Of a stretch of 64,000 nt of DNA, positions 30,965 through 43,195 are shown one piece after another. The notes beneath the pieces were generated by a model, which worked only from the letters and a program-made list of their open reading frames with translations, was not told where the DNA came from and did no database searches. The stretch is from Plasmopara viticola (Eukaryota > Oomycota > Peronosporomycetes > Peronosporales > Peronosporaceae). The translations under genes and the position numbers were made by a program. The stretch covers positions 186,001-250,000 of the forward strand of contig MBPM02000077.1 of assembly GCA_001695595.3 (NCBI GenBank), written 5' to 3'. The first letter of the stretch is position 1, and every line of letters starts with the position of its first letter.

Positions 30965-33900
30965 TTAACCTGAAGTTTGTTGAGACTATTATGTGCAGAT
31001 TGAACTTCATTTATGTAGGAAGGAATGTGACGCTTGGCACAATATAAAAACATGAAAGCTCATTACACAATATACATGGTGTGCGACATAAATTTGCTCG
31101 TGCAACATCGATGTCGACCAGTCTTCTAGAAGAAGCTTGTATAGTTCTCTGTTGTGCTACGTAAACGATAGACCTGACCATGTGTATGCTTTGGTCCTAT
31201 CCAAAAGTATTCACGAAGTTTTAGTAAAGCGTCCTTGTGGGTGGCCTTCTTTGAGAGTTTGTCTACGCCATAACTGTTTGATCAGCAAGAACGTGTCCAA
31301 TCGGCTGATAAAAGCGTGTGGTGAATTTGATGTACAAGACTTGATCCTGCAGTGGCGTGCTCAGATCGGGCCTGAAATCTCTTGTAGTTCTTTTACCATA
31401 AAGACGCATAGTAACTGTTTTCATAGAGCAAAATGAATTGAAGGCGAAAGGGGACCTACTGATAGAACAGCCCACTATACCGTAAGACTCGCAATTCGAT
31501 TAAGAGTTTAGATGCCAATTCTACTATTGGCATGCTGCCGACACCGGTGAACGACAACAATACCTATCTTTTGAGAAAAAATGCCAATTTAAACCGTAGA
31601 GCGATTGCTAACTTTCTACTCATGACTGTATGTAAGCAACTTCTTATTTCTCGTACACGTACGAGCAGAGTCGAAACCACTCCACGAGCCGTCTATAGTC
31701 GGACGCCACATCAGTGCAACAGCAATCCGAATCTCGTTTTGGCAGTGCATGTCTTGGCAAAGACAGTCAAATTCGCGGGCATTATTGTTGTAACGCAAAC
31801 AGAGACTTCGAGCTACTCCATGTCTTTGCGCAACGTACTAGAGGCATGTACAATGCGTCGCTTGCCATTTGGCTCTTTGACGTGGAATGTTGGCGTAGAA
31901 TGTGTAGTTCCTTCAACCAAATTTCGTTGTGAAAGCTATTCAATTACATGTAGTGTAAAATTTTTACGCGAGATGTACACCTTGCACGATTTCTAAAGAC
32001 ATTCTCTTTTTGTAAATATAAATAATTGCTCGCCACGTCAAACCATTTTGCTCACAGCTTGACTTATATGTCTGCGTAGAGAAAGTAAACACCCCTAAAA
32101 TCACTGCTAGTAGGTTGTATCATAGCGACCAAATCGTCACGATGAATCCGGGGGCATTTTACCGGATGACTCTGCTTGCGCGGTCCACACTTCTATGTAT
32201 ACTTATTGAAGTGTTATGCGGGACTTGTGTCGCGTCTCAAGAGAACACCAAAAACAATTGCTGTAACTTAAGCTGGTAGTGCGATATCGGTCAGGAATAG
32301 TGTAAGTTTTGATATCATGAGTTCACGAGCTGCGCCCAGGATGCCTCATCCTTGGACCGGCCATATCACACTAAACATGCAGTAAGCGCTGCTCATGACA
32401 AGTATTACAAAAAGGTTATATTTTACTAAACGTGTATTGGCAAGGCCTCACCCGTAACGATCTCGCGAGAAGCCAGTCATGCTACAAAAGCTCCCATTTG
32501 CTAGGACTGCTTGAGGTTTTACGAGTCACTTCAGTACAACGAAAGGGCTAACTCAAATTGCCTTCGTCCAAACCAGCCTTGCGTATTTGTCATCAGAGGT
32601 GTGATAAGTCATGTGCCTCCAAAAAGTACACAGGGTGCATCAGCTGATACCACATGCGACCGCCGTACAAAATACAAAAAAGGCAGCAATTTCATTAATT
32701 TTTTTCACGTGAAAGCAGATGCAAACAAGTCTGGTTGTACTGAAGAGTACGCGAGGCAACTGTTGGCTCGATAGTATGTTTTTGCGCATTGATTGACTCT
32801 GTACCCTACAGCTCTGTCACTTTGGCTCAGTCTGTGACACTCCACCTAATCTTCTATTCTTCTTTTGATCACTTAAGCGACGTTAAGTAACCATAAATTC
32901 TTGACGTGCATCAAATGGTCGTGATTAGTCATGCTAGGAGTGTAAGGCTTGTTCCTTGGTCGACTTGTCGACTCTGTCAAAAATCTATTGGGTCTCACCA
33001 TGTGTTGCATGCCTTCAAACAAGGTATTATCATTGCACAAATTTGCATTACCGACCTTTTGTAGCTTTGAATTAGTGCTTTGTCTTGAGAATGTACTTGT
33101 AACAAGCTCGACGCGTTGAGTATGTGTAGAGCAGTACCGTCCACCAGCCAGAGCGACACAAGACACGATTACACGGTTAAGTTGGAGAAGTGCGCGGGAA
33201 AAAACAAGATTGGAACTGCTTGCGCTACATTTAAGCCTTCTCTACGGCGTTATTGTCATCATCATATTTTGTCATCGCGGACGTCATCATGTTGCGTCGT
33301 TGTGTGGTTGTACAATTTGTTTGCGCAACTTGTGCTAAAGTCTGTATTCAATACGCACGTTGTCTAGTACAATGCAGATAAGAGTGCGATATGTCGAGTT
33401 TGTAGACGCATGCGCTAGATTTTAAGTAGGCTAAGAGTGATCTTCTTGCAGAGAGGCATACTGCTAAGAGTTTCGGCAAGGTTGGCGAGCTTCGAGGATA
33501 AGCGGCTTCGTTTAATTACAGCAGAGAAAAAAAGGTCATCTGCAGCAATGAAGGCCGGGCTTCGAAACGCCATTCATTAAACAGCAAATAGATCACATGA
33601 CACACATCGATATTTATTATAGCCATTCTCTTTCGAATATCTCTAGAATAAGTTGAGAAGTAAGCCAAATTAACGCTCCAATGAACCTCTGTGTATTACG
33701 AAAATCCTTTATGTGTGGCCTTGATAGGTCAAATCAAATGGCTTGTTAGCAAGAGTTACAAAAGTTAAGTCGTACCTTGAGCACTGGAGAAGCAGCATTG
33801 TTGGCATGTCTTAAACCAACACATTGTACTCGGGATTTAAACTACTGTGCGTGGAATGACACGTAAATCCTCGAGAGATGCTCGAACTGAATAGCATATG

Positions 33901-35082
33901 CTAAATGTCGTTGATAAAAAGAGGTACCGAATAAATTGGCGGTCGGGGGATGGAAATTATGTGACCTTAAAGGTCAAACGGATAAAAGATGTCATATGAT
34001 TTGCCCAAGCTTCGATAAGAGCTCGACAGTCGTATTGTGGTCCCTTAAAAAAACTCGCGTGATTAATCGAGAGATTGCACGAGGTCGAAGCAACCGAGTG
34101 GTCAACTTGATTGCAAAGTGGCGCATTACTGAAAGCTGTGTGCGGGCAATTTTGTGCTTGCAAAAATACAACATTATACTTTGAGAAGTCGTGGTAGCAC
34201 TTACTAACACTCGTTAAGGTTTCCTCTTTTCTCTGGCATCACTGCGAGGTCATGCACTGATTAATTTTATTTTTCTAGCCACGATAAATTCAAATTTCTT
34301 CGATGCCGTATCATTGATGCTTTTAATGCAATTAGACAATCTTATACAAACCTTCGGGATGTCTGATAGCTAGAAAGCATGCTACCGAATACAGAGCGCA
34401 TAATGTCTTATTTTTTGGTATCACTTGAAAGCACTTGATACATTGTTACGGGTGCTGTTTTCAAGACTTCTTCGCGAGTAAAACGGATGAAGAAGAAAAG
34501 AGCATACGGACTAGTATTGCGATTAGCTTTACAGACATGTCATGGACAATTAGGTATTTTGACACATCATTATTCGATTTACTTATGCTATTGATTGCTA
34601 TATATACTTCTCCGTGATTGATCATTCAATTGCATAGTTGCTCTGTCCACTCGACAAGTCCTTATGTCGATAAAGCATTGCGATGCAGATGCTCAAGCTA
34701 GTGTAGACAAAAATTGTAGCGCATACATTTCATCACCGAGGCATTTAGTTTTTTGTAAAATTGCACGAGGACCAAGATCCGTGGGTCAAACTGATTGTGA
34801 GACCACGTCAGCTGAGCACATTATATGCGCGAACTTTTCTTAGCCAAACGCGTGAGACTTCTTTCTCGTTTACAAGCTCGCAGCAATGTAAGTGCATTAA
34901 ACGTGTATCCCCAATTCTTATACCCTTGCAAATCCATTACGACGCTTAATATACTACTATGCCATACGTAACGAACATAAAATACAACGACAGCATTGCT
35001 CTTCTAAAAAGTCAGTGGAAATTTCAGAATTTTAGAAAAAAGTCTCAGCTCATACCAATGAGCAACTTAGCCATAACTTTCT
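30965..35082. other. Gene-poor stretch
   Basis: Apart from the short secreted-looking frame at 32142-32279, I see no convincing gene. Overlapping frames at 31532-31996 and 31714-31932 are open but unrecognised and use different frames over the same DNA. A plus-strand frame at 33936-34184 has a weak helix-turn-helix-like patch (VINREIARGRSNRVVNLIAK), suggestive only of a mariner-type transposase. Confidence 0.4.
32142..32279 (+). CDS. Short secreted-looking peptide or broken effector start
   Basis: This is a 45-residue frame with an ATG at 32142 and TAG at 32277-32279. It starts MNPGAFYRMTLLARSTLLCI and continues with a hydrophobic core and a plausible cleavage after GTCVAS. The mature part would be only about 13 residues, including a CC pair. 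Similar-looking residues continue past the stop in the same frame but are soon interrupted again. This could be the remnant of a secreted cysteine-rich or effector gene. It is too short for family assignment, and chance is possible. Confidence 0.3.
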   Translation: MNPGAFYRMTLLARSTLLCILIEVLCGTCVASQENTKNNCCNLSW

Positions 35083-36384
35083 CTACCATGTCATGATGCT
35101 CTCTGAGCACGTACTAGGGGATGGCATTGACGCGCCATACCACGTGGGCGAGCCGGTCGTCTTATTCAATTGCTCTCGGGCTACTTCTTGTGTATCCATT
35201 TGCGTTGCCCGTACCATGCACTTGACACAAAAGTGAACTTTGCGTTGCAACAGGGTCAAGTCGGGGGTAATAAAGCTCATTTTTTTCAGAATCTTACACG
35301 CACTGCAGACTGCACCAAAGCAAAGCTTGCAAGTCGTTGCGCCACGTAGCTTTGACGCGGAAACAGCCTTCGCACACGTCACACAATTGGGTTCATAGGC
35401 GAGTGTCCCCCTCTCACGACCGTCCCCTTGCCTTTGCTCGAGTAACCACGCGAGTTTCTTCATCTGACCACAGTACGAGTACTTGACACCAGCCATTGTC
35501 GCCTGGACCATTCCCATCACGGCCATAGCACGAACCATATCCCCACCGGGATTTAAGATACCGGTGCCACGGCAGTCGGTTCGATCCGGTCCTTCCTGGT
35601 GAAAAATACCACAGAACGACATGTGACCGCGTACTCGATTCGGTAATTCGTGTACTTCGGGAAATGTGACCGAGTGGAGTAAGTGATACCCAACGCGCTC
35701 GCCGTTTTGTAGGTGAAGAATACCGGTGCTCTCAATGCACACATAGTCGCGATTTCGAACAAGCCCAAGGGAGGCTAATGGAATATCGATCTCCATCCAC
35801 TTGACCACCACGGAGCGAAACGGATCATCGACTGTCGGCTCGAGGATCGTGGCGAGGACAGCGGCAGCGTTAAAATCATTCAAGTACGACGACTTGATTC
35901 GCATGGACTCGATGGTAGGGTTGACAAGTCCAAACATGTTTTCATCAAGTGTGCCAGGAAGGGGGCCCACCATGAGCGATTGTGGCAATTTCGAGTCGGG
36001 GTTTTGATACTTGCGCTCGAGGTACGTCGTTGTCAATCCCGACTTGGCATGTTTTTTCCAACGTTGGAGGTCGATCTCTTTATTGATATCTAAATATTCT
36101 TCGTACTCTTCAAACTTGGCCATAATGATCTCGTCCGTGATCTCCACAAGTTTGGTACAAGCGTCGGGAGTGAGCAAGAGCTGCTTAAACGGGTTAACGA
36201 TGAAACGTTGGTTGTCCATACTCGATAAGTGAAATCTAATGAAGTTGTGGACTGAGCGACGAGCGAGCTCACAGCTCTTGTAATCTCGTACCATGGGTGT
36301 ATAGAGATTTAGGTGTAGAGTCTTATGATGTTGAGACACATGTTGGGGATAATCAGCAGGTGTATTGCCCTCAGCATCACTCAT
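35083..36384 (-). CDS. START-domain and FYVE-like zinc-finger protein
   Basis: This is a 433-codon intronless frame with an ATG at 36382-36384. Residues about 90-300 resemble the START-like lipid-binding region seen in the large oomycete START/FYVE family, including the conserved ending GDMVRAMAVMGMVQAT. Residues about 335-400 form a cysteine-rich finger with pairs CVTC, CKLC, CSAC and CVKC, matching a FYVE-related ring of eight Cys. The classical FYVE basic patch R(R/K)HHCR is not evident, so phosphoinositide binding is uncertain. The C-terminal 30 residues are Thr/Ser-rich. It probably acts at membranes or in lipid sensing, with no specific partner deducible. Confidence 0.85.
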   Translation of the reverse strand: MSDAEGNTPADYPQHVSQHHKTLHLNLYTPMVRDYKSCELARRSVHNFIRFHLSSMDNQRFIVNPFKQLLLTPDACTKLVEITDEIIMAKFEEYEEYLDINKEIDLQRWKKHAKSGLTTTYLERKYQNPDSKLPQSLMVGPLPGTLDENMFGLVNPTIESMRIKSSYLNDFNAAAVLATILEPTVDDPFRSVVVKWMEIDIPLASLGLVRNRDYVCIESTGILHLQNGERVGYHLLHSVTFPEVHELPNRVRGHMSFCGIFHQEGPDRTDCRGTGILNPGGDMVRAMAVMGMVQATMAGVKYSYCGQMKKLAWLLEQRQGDGRERGTLAYEPNCVTCAKAVSASKLRGATTCKLCFGAVCSACKILKKMSFITPDLTLLQRKVHFCVKCMVRATQMDTQEVAREQLNKTTGSPTWYGASMPSPSTCSESIMTW

Positions 36385-38932
36385 ACTGATAGGAAGTGGA
36401 TCGTTAAGTTAAGAATTATTCCTGCTTTGTCCAAAAATTACATACCAAGTTGTACGCTTTATCTTTTTAATCTTTCAAAGCTGGTATGGACAAAATTTGT
36501 GAGCCAGAGTGTGCCTCGACAATGCAATTGACGTAGAATGGAGCTGTTGTGTGGTCTGAGTTCATGGCCGATAAAACTATGCTGCTTTGTCGTCGACAAC
36601 CTTACCACTTTTTAACCCTCAGCTTTGACATCTTGGTCCATTCCGAGCACGTTATCAATCTAAAGTTTCGCTATGTTGCTTTTGAACTACTTTTAGAAAA
36701 CACAATCGCTAAGTGGCTTCATGAGAGCCAGTGTGCAAATTATATCTTGATAACACTGGTGCCCCATCAATCGGTACGACCGTTTGTTTGGCACGCATAA
36801 AACCCACTGAGTGGTACAAGCGGGACCCCACCCGCTTTTCCTCAAAGAAATTTCTGCTTGACAGTTTAGTGATTGTCGCGAGCACAGCTGCAGAGCTGTA
36901 AATGCTTCAGTGATGCGCATGTCTTTCAGTGTGAAGATTATATATATTTTTCCAGAGTACTCGAAATGGCACCGGCCGTGGTGTCATGCCATGACGTAAA
37001 TTTTTAATCTAGCATTGAGCTAGCTATAGGCCTAATGTAGTGCACCAGTCTCAACAATATTGATACAGAACCTTTCTATTACCTACGCAAAAACCATGCG
37101 AAGCTTGGCATCAGTAGTGCGTCACTGTCAAGATTATGCTGTGATGCCGAAAGCTGCTGGTGGCAGAAGTCGCGATGCACGCCGTTGATTAATTTTCATC
37201 TGAAAATTACCTAATCGAAAAATTACTTTGGCGTCGTTTCAATATTTTGCAGTTTTGGTCTGCATTTGCTTCCGTTACTAAAAAAAATAGCGAAAAGTGC
37301 AGTCTGGGACCTATTAGTCAATCATGCTCTTAGTGAAGTGATTCGCAACTGCAGGGATAAAGACAAGGTACGTCTACCGTAGTTCTTAAATAAGAATTCC
37401 GAGGCATTAGACAAAGCCAGAACTCTAGAAGCCTTGACCTCTTTGCAAAGTATAACAGCATGAAATAGTGGAGCGCAAACGATAAAGGCGAAAAGAGGAG
37501 ATTAAAGCTATTTTTATGATGAAAATTGCAGATATAAAAGATGCTGACAATCCAGCGTCGATATCTGACTATAGGCTCTGAACTACTCCGTGAACGGGAA
37601 GGCATGCTCATTCCAGATAAGCTAGCCTGCGTAGCCATCCTATTATTAGTGTAGAACCTGACTTACATATAGGCAAGTTGTAGTACCACGTTTCAAGTGG
37701 CATATACAAGTTTTACTTGTAAAATGATCACGACAACGCCAACCTTTTGTTGGCCGATGGATGCGAGATAACAATCAAGAGTGTGGAAGCATTGTGCAGC
37801 AACTGATCGTTCCCGATGACTAATTGCGCAGACTCGTTATTATGCACGCAATTTACGTACAAAATTTGAACAAGAATCCACTCTTTAATCCGCAAGATGC
37901 TAACCTTCAAAGCAGATTTGGCTCTGTCATTTTAACTGTGGTGCGTTGAACTTCCCGCTTTTAAGAATCTATTGCCTGTCATCAGTGTACACTCCAGCGA
38001 GAGAGCACGCATTCCTATCGCAATCGACATCTTAAATGGCTTCCCAGGGGATGTCGCCTGATTCATACTCTCATGATTGACCGACCAGTTGAGTACCTCG
38101 ATTGTAATTTTCTGTTTGGTCTAGCGCTGTTATGCACTATGCTCCACCTTACCTCAGGATGTTCATTTTCGTGACTCACGCTGGATGACGAGCACTTTTT
38201 GGTGTTTTTCAGTGTAGTCGTTACTTCTCACCACTAGATGTGGTTTTCCAACAGCACCATTAGTTTTACGCTGCTCAGTTAAGGTTAAGCTTGACGATTG
38301 CATTGCGACACATGCTTATCATTTACGTGATGGTATTCTGCGATTATAGCAAGAAGCGTCAGACCAAACGCAATTTTGAGTTTCATACAGAAGAGGAGAA
38401 TATGGTTTTCCTTCTTTTAAGAGGTGTATGCCACCACTACAGCCTCTTTAAACCCTCAATCATCGACTTCTTACGTAGAGCTCGTAAGCTCTGACGCGAT
38501 TCAGCTGCTTGCGGCAGGAGGAATAAAAATGCAGCTGCCCTCTTAAGCTTTTTATAGCCGAAATCTTTACTGTTATGCTCGGCTTAGTGCAACACCTCGT
38601 TACGGTGATAAGCACTTGTTTACTCTTGTAAATAACGCCGAGGAGTATATTTGTCGACCTACGATAAATTGTGGTGATACTGTTCGGATCGGCCGGATTC
38701 AGACAGCCTTCAAATTTGCGCGTCGCCACGTCTACGCTAAATGAGCAGAGAGATCTGCGGGGCGACGAACGAGTCTGTGATTAAAAAGAAGTACACACTT
38801 TTCGAATTTGTCGTTGATAGGGGCTATCGAATGAATAGGTGATAGAGATATGCCAGGGTTTGAATACGGAGATCTTTCAGCTGTCGGGCGCGTGAAGGCA
38901 TAAAAGGAAAACAGTCAAAGGAAGACCTGGAT
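36385..38932. other. Gene-poor stretch
   Basis: There are short open frames on both strands, none over about 100 codons and none recognised. The first about 100 bp should contain the START/FYVE gene promoter. Confidence 0.5.
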
Positions 38933-39541
38933 GAGGCACCTTTATATAGTACGATTGGAGATTTGACATTATCAAATATTTAAGCTACCGTAACCCTCAC
39001 GCTCAAATTCAAGCCAGTTTAAGCACAGCCTATTCAACCCATTTTAGGACTTGCTCCCGCACCCCTCGTTACAATATGGGTCTTTTTCGATCAGCTCGTG
39101 AGATCGCGTTTTAGTGGCCTATCTCTATCTCTTTCCGGAGGAGCCACCTTTACATAGTACGATTGAAGGTTCGACACTACCAAATAATTAAGCTAACCCT
39201 CACGCTCAAATTTAAGCCATTTTAAGCACAGACTATTCGACCCATTCTAGGACTTGCTTCCGCACCCCTAGTTACAGTATGGGGATTTTTCGATCAGCCC
39301 GTGTGATCGCGTTTTAGTGGCCTATCTCTAGCTGTTTCCGGGGGAGCCACCTTTACATAGTAAGATTGAAGGTTTGACACTACCAAATAATTAAGCTAAC
39401 CCTCACGCTCAAATTTAAGCCATTTTAAGCACAGACTATTCAACCCATTGTAGAACTTGCTTCCGCACCCCTCGTTACAAATGGGTCTTTTTCGATCAGC
39501 CCGTGTGATCGCGTTTTAGTGGCCTATCTCTAGCTGTTTCC
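38933..39541 (+). repeat. Tandem repeat, three copies of about 203 bp
   Basis: Copies start at about 38933, 39141 and 39344, with periods of 208 and 203 bp. Each runs from GAG(G/C)CACCTTTA through TAACCCTCACGCTCAAATT, GTTACAATATGGGTCTTTTT (or near forms) and GATCGCGTTTTAGTGGCCTATCTCTA to a CTGTTTCC-type end. Copies 2 and 3 are closest to each other. It is non-coding and unrelated to the 22.4-kb repeat. Confidence 0.92.
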
Positions 39542-40029
39542 AAATAATATCAAATTAAGTAATTTTGGTCCTAGGTCGAGTGTCTTACAATCTGAGCCAC
39601 GAAGTGGTGTTTGATATCGTCAGATGAGTAATCGGCTTTTAATAATTTTGTGGGTCACAATTTAACTTTATGTGCGCCCAGCAGCTGCAAAAAAGACCAA
39701 GCATTTTCCTTTGTTTTCAATAGAACGACTTTGCGTACTATACACCAACTTTTACCTTATAAATAAGTATTGGAAGATCTAAGTCACCTTAGCAATTTGT
39801 ATCAGTGTTTATTACTTTATATGAAAAGGTAACGTATGTTGAGGAAGACACGATATTAGTAGTGGGTGAGTGACCAAAAGTGATGACTCGGTGACTTTTA
39901 TACATAGAGGTACTATAGATGGGTGGCTCCTTAAGACCATGGTGACTTAAGCACCTTTTGGTAGCGAAAAAAGGTTTGATCATTTCTGACTTAAGACTAA
40001 GTTTAAATGCACATGGTATATCATCTATA
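39542..40029. other. Gene-poor stretch
   Basis: AT-rich sequence between the tandem repeat and the unknown remnant. No feature was recognised. Confidence 0.5.
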
Positions 40030-40361
40030 TCTCAACAGTTGCTTTTCTAGGCTTTGGAAGTGGTCAAGCCTACCCCAAAGAGACAGCGCTCGAAGAAGTT
40101 GGTGCTCTGCGGGATGCATTGAAGGAGGTGTATGCGGATACTCACCTAGCAGGGATTGCTTCATTCGACCTCACAGTCTTCGTGAACGGTATGACGTCAA
40201 ATGATGATTCGCTGATTGGTATGTTTGGTGATTTAAAGAAGAACGCTATTATTGTGCAAAAGCCTCAGCGTGCAGATGCTTTTAAAACAAGCATTTTACA
40301 AAGGATTCTGCCGCACATTCCTGCAAATGCCTCGACGACTCTAACAGTACAGAGCGGTTAA
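40030..40361 (+). pseudogene. Remnant of an unknown protein, possibly effector-related
   Basis: One frame is open from about 40030 to a TAA at 40359-40361 with coherent protein-like sequence: GQAYPKETALEEV, then LKEVYADTHLAGIASFDLTV, then KKNAIIVQKP, then ILQRILPHIPA. There is no ATG at its start, so it is a 5'-truncated gene. The 'DALK..Y...LAGIA..DL.VF.N' pattern followed by a basic 'NAIIV.KP' segment recalls the ubiquitin-like or linker region between N-terminus and effector domain in Crinkler-like oomycete proteins. That is a loose resemblance. No LFLAK or HVLVVVP motif is visible nearby. Confidence 0.35.
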
Positions 40362-41969
40362 TTTATTTGGTGAGCTCTCATGCAAATATTAAATCTAAAA
40401 TTAATAGAGAAATACGCGGGTGCGATGCGTGTTGCTCAATTTTTTTTTTGTGCTAACGTCACATATGTTTCGTCGAAGCAACGAGTATCCATTGCTTGTG
40501 ATGATGCAAATATCGGACATCGGCGACGAGAATTTGCTATTCATGCCCGAAAAAGATGCATTCGATCACTTCACGACTCAGCTTTATTTGTGAAAATTTA
40601 GACGTTTTTTGTCTAATTTGTTTCTCAAAGACAAAAGAGGGACCACAAAAGGAACGACGTGATTTCAAAAAAACGAGCAAGAGTGCCTCTTAACACCACA
40701 TAGTGGGTGGATAAACCACCCGCGTTGAACGACATTTGGTGACATGGATGGCAAACCTGTGGTATTTACTAGCTTAGAGCGGTCATTCTTCTGTTGTCTG
40801 AATTTGCAAGCAACTGCGGCTCAAACGATTGCCTTAAGAAGAAAAATATTGACGCATCATATGAATTTAACAGTTTTGGACAGAAGTGTCTTTGGATAGG
40901 AGATTGAGATATATTACCAAAGCAAAATGCACACTGATCGAGCGATGTTCTAACCAGCTATGATCTATCATGACAAAAAAGAGCTGTAGCCTCATCAAGA
41001 AACCAAAAGTACGGATTGAGTCACAACATATGTGACGCACCATGCATCGCATGACTAAAGTACTAATGCTGCTGCGAACAGTTGTAAGAGTACAACTATA
41101 GTCACCTTGCTGGAATTGCTACCCCCGATTTCACCTTCTTTGCCTACCAAGCGTCGTACAACGTGAGACAAGCGCTATCCAAGAATTCTTCGGCAGTTTA
41201 TGAGCCAAAAAGCGATGAAGTTTGCTATAGTTTGGCTGTCAAAAAAGACACAAAGGCAGTGTTTGTAATCGTGGGAAAGATGGTGATCACGCTGGTGTTG
41301 ACACAGGCGGCACTCATATTTCGAATCCAGTAGTGTCGTGCAATCACAACTTGACGAAGCAACACACTGTAAAAGTGTGGGCCATCGCGTTTAGCGAAAA
41401 GATGGCAAGTTTTTAGCTTTTTTTTTGCGATGCTGAGCTGGACATCGCGCTTATCCATCCAGATCAGTTATAGAATTCTGGAGCTGAAGCTCAAATGATC
41501 TGGAACCACATTCTAATTGCTGACATCGTTTTTCGCTAGGATTTAACGTACCGAGCTTGACGAGGTCACCCAGCATCTTGCACAGAAATGACGAGCAACT
41601 AAACTGATTCTGCAGTACAGTTACTGCGCCAACAGACAATCAAAAGTTTAATTATATTGGTCAGGAAACAAGGTCCTAGGACCCAACAGTGAAACTCTAA
41701 TTCATGTATTATAGTATCAGCTTAATACCCACTTTTGATATTCACCAACGTGATTGCGGGGAGGTCGTACATTACACTAGGATTATGAAGGTAGATGGAG
41801 CTATTACGCAATTGACTTGCTCTACCGTCAAACAGCTTCTACAAAAGGAGTTTATGGCAAACGTCGGCTTGTTTGGTTGCGAACAATCCCCGATGACGAT
41901 TCGAGTGCATGTGAAGATGAAAATCATCCATTTCGGATACACTGAGCTACAATTTGATTTTCTTAGGAG
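40362..41969. other. Gene-poor stretch
   Basis: Only short unrecognised frames are present. A plus-strand frame at 41704-41973 (89 codons) abuts the dispersed repeat copy 2 and has no known motif. Confidence 0.45.
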
Positions 41970-42385
41970 GTAGGCGTGCTGTCTGCTATCCAGCAACGTT
42001 TTGTTGAAGTCATCGTGTTTGTCGACAAGCATTCAGCCGATCCATCTTGCAGAGAGTATGCGTGTGCAGTCTAACCTTTGCTGACGCTATCGGAGCTTCC
42101 TTCTTCATCTTTGCTTTAAATGTCCTTTGAATTACCTTCAAAATTAGATGCAAGGGAATGCTCATTTCATATATCTAGGAGAAAAGTCTTTGCGCCTCTA
42201 AGATCAACTGAACACCCTACGCCGCCAGCGACCAACTGAACACCCTACGCCGCCTGCGACTCTTCCTGGTGAATCTCTCTTTTCTGTCATTCCACAAGTG
42301 GAAACACCGCGTAAGAGCTGTCAGCGCTTTTTTCACGTTTACTTGGAGTAAAAGAGAGATAGCATGAATTAACTCGTCGCTTTTG
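41970..42385 (+). repeat. Dispersed repeat, copy 2
   Basis: This is the diverged partner of 19630-20061, in the same orientation. It differs by indels, including its own internal duplication at 42205-42260. It lies about 0.8 kb upstream of the CRN effector gene, and the two copies are 22 kb apart. Confidence 0.55.
42205..42260 (+). repeat. 28-bp tandem duplication
   Basis: Two adjacent 28-bp units (CAACTGAACACCCTACGCCG start) differ by one base (CCAGCGAC versus CCTGCGAC). The duplication lies inside dispersed repeat copy 2 and is absent from copy 1, so it arose after the copies separated. Confidence 0.95.
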
Positions 42386-43195
42386 CGTAGTTCTAACAGG
42401 ATTTATACAAAAGGTCTGCGTACAATTTTTTTTATATTTACTCCGCTGTCAAACAAAGTAGATGTGGCTTTAACAGGACTTGGTACCATATTTGCGGGCA
42501 TCAACAATCTATATATAATGGCGGATAAGTATTTTGAAAATTGTACAACCAAAGTCGAGGTAGATTGCACCAACGATGCTATGACGCAAAGGTTGAGTGA
42601 GCAATTTGACGAATACCTTTTCAACGACTTGAGTGACAAAGAGTATAAAGGAAGCTCCCAAATAGTTGAAGCTCAGCACACCGTCGGCCTTTACAAAATC
42701 TCGCCATAGTAGCTGACCCTTAAGAATGACGCGATGATGCGGAGCTTGCATTCAGACCTCGGGAGTAGCAATGCTTAGAGCATTTCGCCGGCAATTTGTT
42801 CCTTACCAAAATTTAATACTAAGATCATTTCCGAAACCTTCTTTTGGGAGAACAGCGATTTCAGCGACACAACCTCTTGACCACCTTAGAGCGAGAGCCA
42901 AAGCTTTTAGATATCACAGTACTTTTGGAACCGCTCAACTACTGAGATCTAACAGCTGCCATTTTGACGACGCAACCTCTCCACCATTTGATAGCGAGAG
43001 CCACGTCTTTTCAATATTGAGGCGTTGGACCGCCAATGTTCAGACTAAATGCATAAAAGCAAAAGAGCATTTTTTACCTGGCGCGACGTGGCGTCTCATC
43101 ATTGGTTAAAATCATATGTCACATACCTTCATGCCCGCTTAAGTACGCCAGAAATTTTCTCTCTCCTTTCTTTGTCACTCCAGAATTTACAAAAG
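42386..43195. other. Upstream region of the CRN gene
   Basis: Short open frames (42383-42709, 42771-43109) are unrecognised. The 5' region contains a diverged internal duplication: ACACAACCTCTTGACCACC...AGCGAGAGCCA near 42865-42901 against ACGCAACCTCTCCACCATT...AGCGAGAGCCA near 42969-43003, a spacing of about 104 bp. The CRN promoter must lie here. Confidence 0.4.
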
